From contig CALVWJ010000010.1 in the NCBI GenBank assembly GCA_944366945.1, positions 1 to 64,000 of the forward strand: 64,000 bases of DNA, given 5' to 3'. This DNA comes from an uncultured Clostridia bacterium (lineage in GTDB: Bacteria > Bacillota > Clostridia > Christensenellales > CAG-138). The translations under genes were made by a program, and so were the position numbers. Below the pieces are notes generated by a model that did not search any database, had not been told where the DNA came from, and was given only the letters and a program-made list of their open reading frames with translations. Shown one piece after another: positions 60,812-64,000 of this stretch. Position 1 is the stretch's first letter; each line of letters begins with the position of its first letter.

Positions 60812-61495
60812 ATGGCACAGAAAATATTGATTTGTGACGATCAGCCTATTATTCATGAAACGCTGGGCGTTTACCTTGAAAGCGAAGGCTTCGAACATAT
60901 ATCTGCAATGGATGGTGCTGAAGCGCTGGAACTGGCAAATTCAGCAAAGCCGGATCTGATCCTGCTCGATTTAATGATGCCAAAGATTTCCGGTATTGAG
61001 GTATGCCGAGAGATTCGCGCTTCAAGCCGCATACCTATTATTATGCTTACGGCGAAAGGAGAAGAGATTGATCGCATCCTTGGTCTAGAATTGGGCGCAG
61101 ATGACTATATCGTAAAGCCTTTCAGTGCGCGTGAGGTTGTAGCCCGTGTTAAGGCGGTTCTGAGACGATTTACGGGCACAAAGGAAGAGCAGCAAAAAGC
61201 GTTGCGCTTTGAAGGACTCGAGATTAATATTAATAATTACGATGTCCGCGTAAATGGAGAAAAACTTCCACTTACCCCTAAAGAGGTGGAAATTCTCGAG
61301 TTGCTTGCTTCCCATCCGGGGCGCGTATATGGGCGAGAACAGATTCTTTCACAGGTTTGGGGATATGATTATTTTGGAGATACGCGAGCCGTAGACACGC
61401 AGATAAAGCGTATCCGTCAAAAACTTCCACAGGAAGGAGTCAGCTGGTCGATTAAAACCGTGTATGGCGTTGGGTATAAGTTTGAGGCGCGGTAA
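60812..61495 (+). CDS. Two-component response regulator, OmpR/PhoB family (copy 1)
   Basis: A 227-residue regulator: receiver domain with D53 (LILLDLMMP) and the Lys in DDYIVKPF, then a winged-helix domain ending IKTVYGVGYKFEAR. AAGGAAGGTG precedes ATG 60812. The stop overlaps the kinase start by 1 nt (TAATG). The receiver is very close to that of the second regulator at 63342, including a 32-residue identical run (from IPIIMLTAKG to DDYIVKPFS). Confidence 0.94.
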   Translation: MAQKILICDDQPIIHETLGVYLESEGFEHISAMDGAEALELANSAKPDLILLDLMMPKISGIEVCREIRASSRIPIIMLTAKGEEIDRILGLELGADDYIVKPFSAREVVARVKAVLRRFTGTKEEQQKALRFEGLEININNYDVRVNGEKLPLTPKEVEILELLASHPGRVYGREQILSQVWGYDYFGDTRAVDTQIKRIRQKLPQEGVSWSIKTVYGVGYKFEAR

Positions 61496-63246
61496 TGAAA
61501 AACACATTTTTGCGTAAAACGCTTGCAATAGTTTTGTTGGCGGTGGTTTTGAGCGCAGGCTTAACTGCGCTCGTTTTTCGCTATACCGGCGTTGGCGCTT
61601 ATGCGGAGATCAAACTGCGTGAGCTCGCGCCGAGCGCCGTGTTTTTGGCGGAGCGTTCAGCGGAATTTCTGCAGGGCACAATGGGTTATCGTGAATACCG
61701 CGTTACGGTTGCTCCCAACAACAAAAATATTTGGAATGCCACTCCCTTTGTTTTTATGGCAGATGAAACGCTATTTGTTTCTCCGCAGGATATGGATTCC
61801 GCGCAGGCCCAGGAGATGCTTGCGCTTGCGAAGCAGAACCTTAGCACAGTGCTTTCCGGGAAGAGTATCTCACGCGGGAGCTGGCGCGCTGCAGATGCGA
61901 TTGTGGGGGAGCCTATCTGGGGCAGCGATGGGAGCGTAATCGGGGCAGTGTTTTTAATAAAACCCATCCAGGAGCTTAACGCTGCAATGAACAGTCTCTG
62001 GACAGCGTTGCTGGTGGCAATTGTTGTGGTAACAGTAATTATGTTGCTTCCTGCATATTTAGTGTCCAGCAAATTGACTGATCCACTAAAGCAGATGAAC
62101 GAGGCGGCACTTGCTATGGCACATGGCAATTTCTCCGTACGAGCCCATATTGCGGGAAAAGATGAAATTGCACAGCTCGGTCAATCGCTGAATCAGCTTT
62201 CGGGCGCCCTTTCTCATACGATCGGTGACTTGACATTTGAACGCAACCGTTTACGCACGACGCTCGATGGATTAGGCGAGGGTGTCATCAGCGTGAATCT
62301 GCATGGGCAAATTATGCAATATAATCCTTCTTCCATAATTTTGCTCGGTGGCAAGGAAGGTGATGCGCTTGAAACGCTTCCCTTGTTCCAAACACTTGGG
62401 CAACGCGTTGATGAGGTCTTACGCACCGGGACTTCCAAAACTATAGAACAGAAAATAAAGGATGCTGTAATCCGCGTTACGGTTTCTCCACTCTATGACG
62501 GTGCTGGCCAGGTGGAAGGTGCAGTTCTGCTTGCGCAGGACGTAACGGAAAGCGTACGTTTGGAGCAGACACGCAAAGACTATGTTGCAAACGTTTCACA
62601 TGAATTGCGTACGCCGCTCGCTTCTATCCGCAGCCTTTCCGATGCGCTGAGCGATGGGCTTGTTAAAAAAGAAGAAGACAGGATGCGCTACTATGGTTAT
62701 ATCCAGAAGGAATCTATGCGGCTCTCGCGGTTAATTGATGACCTTCTAGAACTTTCCCGGCTACAATCTGGAGCAGTAGCGCTTACACAACAGCGCATGC
62801 ATATTGAAGAGACGATTTATGATGTAGCACAGCGCTATCAAAATGCCGCGGAGGAGCGGGGGCTTTCTATCCATATAGATGTCCCCTCACTACTTCCGAA
62901 AGTATATGGGAACCTGGACCGGACAGAACAAGTACTTATTATCCTGTTGGATAATGCAATTAAGCACGCTCAGGTTGAGGCGCCTATCGAAATCAAAGTG
63001 CAGGTAGAAGAAACGCGTGTGCTTGTGCGTGTCTCTAATGCTGGGAGGATTGCGGAGGAAGATCTTGCGCACTTGTTTGAACGCTTTTATAAGGCGGATC
63101 ATTCCCATTCTGGGGAAGGGACTGGCCTTGGGCTTTCTATTGCAAAGGAAATCATGGACCTTTTGCATGAAAAGATTTGGGTTGAAAGCCGGGAGGGACG
63201 TGTGGAATTTGTGTTTACGCTGAAACGGAATGCGGAACAAGTGTGA
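61495..63246 (+). CDS. Sensor histidine kinase (extracellular sensor, HAMP, PAS, HisKA, HATPase)
   Basis: A 583-residue kinase. Helix 1 at about 9-27, extracytoplasmic sensor domain (about 30-160), helix 2 at about 165-188, HAMP (LTDPLKQMNEAALAMAHGNFSV), a PAS-like domain (about 245-355), HisKA with H369 (NVSHELRTPL) and HATPase with NAIKHAQ and GTGLGLSIAKEI. The multi-domain layout is WalK/PhoR-like. It is translationally coupled to the upstream regulator. Confidence 0.94.
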   Translation: MKNTFLRKTLAIVLLAVVLSAGLTALVFRYTGVGAYAEIKLRELAPSAVFLAERSAEFLQGTMGYREYRVTVAPNNKNIWNATPFVFMADETLFVSPQDMDSAQAQEMLALAKQNLSTVLSGKSISRGSWRAADAIVGEPIWGSDGSVIGAVFLIKPIQELNAAMNSLWTALLVAIVVVTVIMLLPAYLVSSKLTDPLKQMNEAALAMAHGNFSVRAHIAGKDEIAQLGQSLNQLSGALSHTIGDLTFERNRLRTTLDGLGEGVISVNLHGQIMQYNPSSIILLGGKEGDALETLPLFQTLGQRVDEVLRTGTSKTIEQKIKDAVIRVTVSPLYDGAGQVEGAVLLAQDVTESVRLEQTRKDYVANVSHELRTPLASIRSLSDALSDGLVKKEEDRMRYYGYIQKESMRLSRLIDDLLELSRLQSGAVALTQQRMHIEETIYDVAQRYQNAAEERGLSIHIDVPSLLPKVYGNLDRTEQVLIILLDNAIKHAQVEAPIEIKVQVEETRVLVRVSNAGRIAEEDLAHLFERFYKADHSHSGEGTGLGLSIAKEIMDLLHEKIWVESREGRVEFVFTLKRNAEQV

Positions 63247-63294
63247 AAATCCGTAGGATTTGCACTACAGTTTGTTTTTTTCGGCGCACACATA

Positions 63295-63303
63295 TGGTAT
63301 AAT
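63295..63303 (+). promoter_or_regulatory. Extended -10 promoter of the second response regulator
   Basis: TGG-TATAAT with the -10 at 63298-63303, preceded by a T-run in place of a -35, 38 nt before the start codon. It is the same form as the promoter upstream of the DUF4364 gene. Confidence 0.55.
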
Positions 63304-63341
63304 GCGAAAAGACGAGAGATCAATTTGAGGGGGACGCTGAG

Positions 63342-64000
63342 ATGAGCGCAAACAAAATTTTAATTGCAGATGACGACCGTGTAGTCCACGAATCGTTGAG
63401 CATTTACTTAAAGGCGGAAGGATACGAGGTTGTGGATGCGTATAACGGCGCTGAAGCGCTCGATAAGTTGGATGCTGAAATTGCGCTTTGCGTACTTGAT
63501 ATTATGATGCCCGTGATGTCTGGCATTGAAGCCTGCAAGGAAATTAGAAAAAATTCCTCTATTCCGATTATCATGCTTACGGCAAAAGGAGAGGAGATTG
63601 ATCGGATCTTAGGACTTGAACTCGGCGCAGATGACTATATTGTAAAACCCTTTAGTCCGCGCGAAGTGGTTGCACGCATCAAGGCCGTGCTGCGCAGGAC
63701 TACGGAGCAACAAACTTCGGACGACGGGTGTGTAGCTTATGATGGGCTTGTGATTGACATCAAAAGCTATACCGTAACGCTGCGTGGGAAACCGGTGATC
63801 TGTACTCCAAAGGAAATAGAAATTCTCTATATGTTGGCTTCTAATCCAGGACAGGTCTTTACCCGCGAGCAGCTTCTTAACCGTGTGTGGGGATACGACT
63901 TTGCGGGAGAAACCCGCACGGTCGATACGCATATTAAGCGCCTGCGCGCCAAGCTGGATAATACCGGCTTAAATTGGAGCATTAAAACGATCTATGGCGT
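63342..64000 (+). CDS. Two-component response regulator, OmpR/PhoB family (copy 2, 3' end outside window)
   Basis: About 219 residues are visible and the frame is open at the window edge. The receiver has D53 (CVLDIMMP) and the Lys in DDYIVKPF; the winged-helix domain reaches SIKTIYGV, so only some ten residues are missing. GAGGGGG (63327-63333) lies 8 nt upstream of ATG 63342. Very similar to the regulator at 60812, which points to a tandem duplication; a second kinase gene is expected just beyond the window. Confidence 0.93.
   Translation, partial: MSANKILIADDDRVVHESLSIYLKAEGYEVVDAYNGAEALDKLDAEIALCVLDIMMPVMSGIEACKEIRKNSSIPIIMLTAKGEEIDRILGLELGADDYIVKPFSPREVVARIKAVLRRTTEQQTSDDGCVAYDGLVIDIKSYTVTLRGKPVICTPKEIEILYMLASNPGQVFTREQLLNRVWGYDFAGETRTVDTHIKRLRAKLDNTGLNWSIKTIYG

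Noticed and set aside
60606..60830. 74-codon plus-strand frame before the response regulator
   Set aside because: It covers the promoter and start of the regulator and has no ribosome binding site.
1..64000. CRISPR array, insertion sequence, prophage or defence island
   Set aside because: No regularly spaced repeats, transposase, integrase, capsid or known defence domains were seen in any translated frame.

Overview
The window reads as chromosomal core sequence of a spore-forming Firmicute of the class Clostridia with medium-high GC. The evidence is a set of sporulation genes (spoIIID, sigG, yqfC, yqfD, a bofC-like gene, a GerMN lipoprotein gene, a DUF4364 gene) and the Firmicute clusters yqfC-yqfD-phoH-pgpH-ybeY-cdd-era and bofC-ruvC-ruvA-ruvB. 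I cannot place it to genus. No rRNA, tRNA, CRISPR array, insertion sequence or prophage was recognised.

Layout. 1-830: tail of a ComF-like gene, spoIIID, its terminator and an unexplained spacer. 829-4773: an AEC-family permease divergent from a methionine importer operon (metN-metI-metQ) that is preceded by a methionine-rich leader ORF and a terminator. 4809-12919: tcdA, sigG and the yqfC-to-era cluster. 13014-22222: pdp, then polA-coaE-lytic transglycosylase-oligopeptide-binding lipoprotein, then lspA-rluD and a membrane-anchored unknown. 22301-27693: zapA, a U32 peptidase, mutS2, a DUF523 gene. 27726-31232: response regulator, sensor kinase and HtrA protease, probably an envelope-stress unit. 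31464-35144: bofC-like, ruvCAB and a coiled-coil protein. 35340-38200: a Ca2+-type P-type ATPase on the minus strand behind a second leader ORF plus terminator. 38381-49351: DUF4364, a ferritin-like helical protein, a type II topoisomerase pair, a double OB-fold SSB-like protein, a FAH hydrolase, rqcH, a GerMN lipoprotein, rdgB and yfcE. 49355-57468, mostly minus strand: an orphan ABC permease/ATPase pair, rpmB, an acetyltransferase, the threonine-degrading pair kbl-tdh, a WG-repeat protein and a LysR regulator. 58062-64000: a family-4 uracil-DNA glycosylase, yebC, a gene-poor decayed-looking stretch, and a response regulator / kinase / second response regulator set cut by the window end.

The most notable finding is upstream of metNIQ. 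A sigma-A promoter (1921-1950) drives a 34-codon leader ORF with a strong Shine-Dalgarno site and 8 Met codons among its first 18. A 16-nt segment just behind the Met codons can pair at 15 of 16 positions with the 5' arm and loop of a downstream intrinsic terminator. That is the architecture of ribosome-mediated transcription attenuation, here apparently sensing methionyl-tRNA, where S-box or T-box control would usually be expected. A second, looser case lies upstream of the P-type ATPase: a 17-codon Phe-rich leader ORF followed by a 12-bp terminator before the ATPase start.

Several starts were set inside longer open frames using Shine-Dalgarno sites, stop/start overlaps and family N-termini. 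Start codons other than ATG are inferred for polA (TTG), the bofC-like gene (TTG), one response regulator (GTG), ruvC (GTG) and the uracil-DNA glycosylase (GTG).
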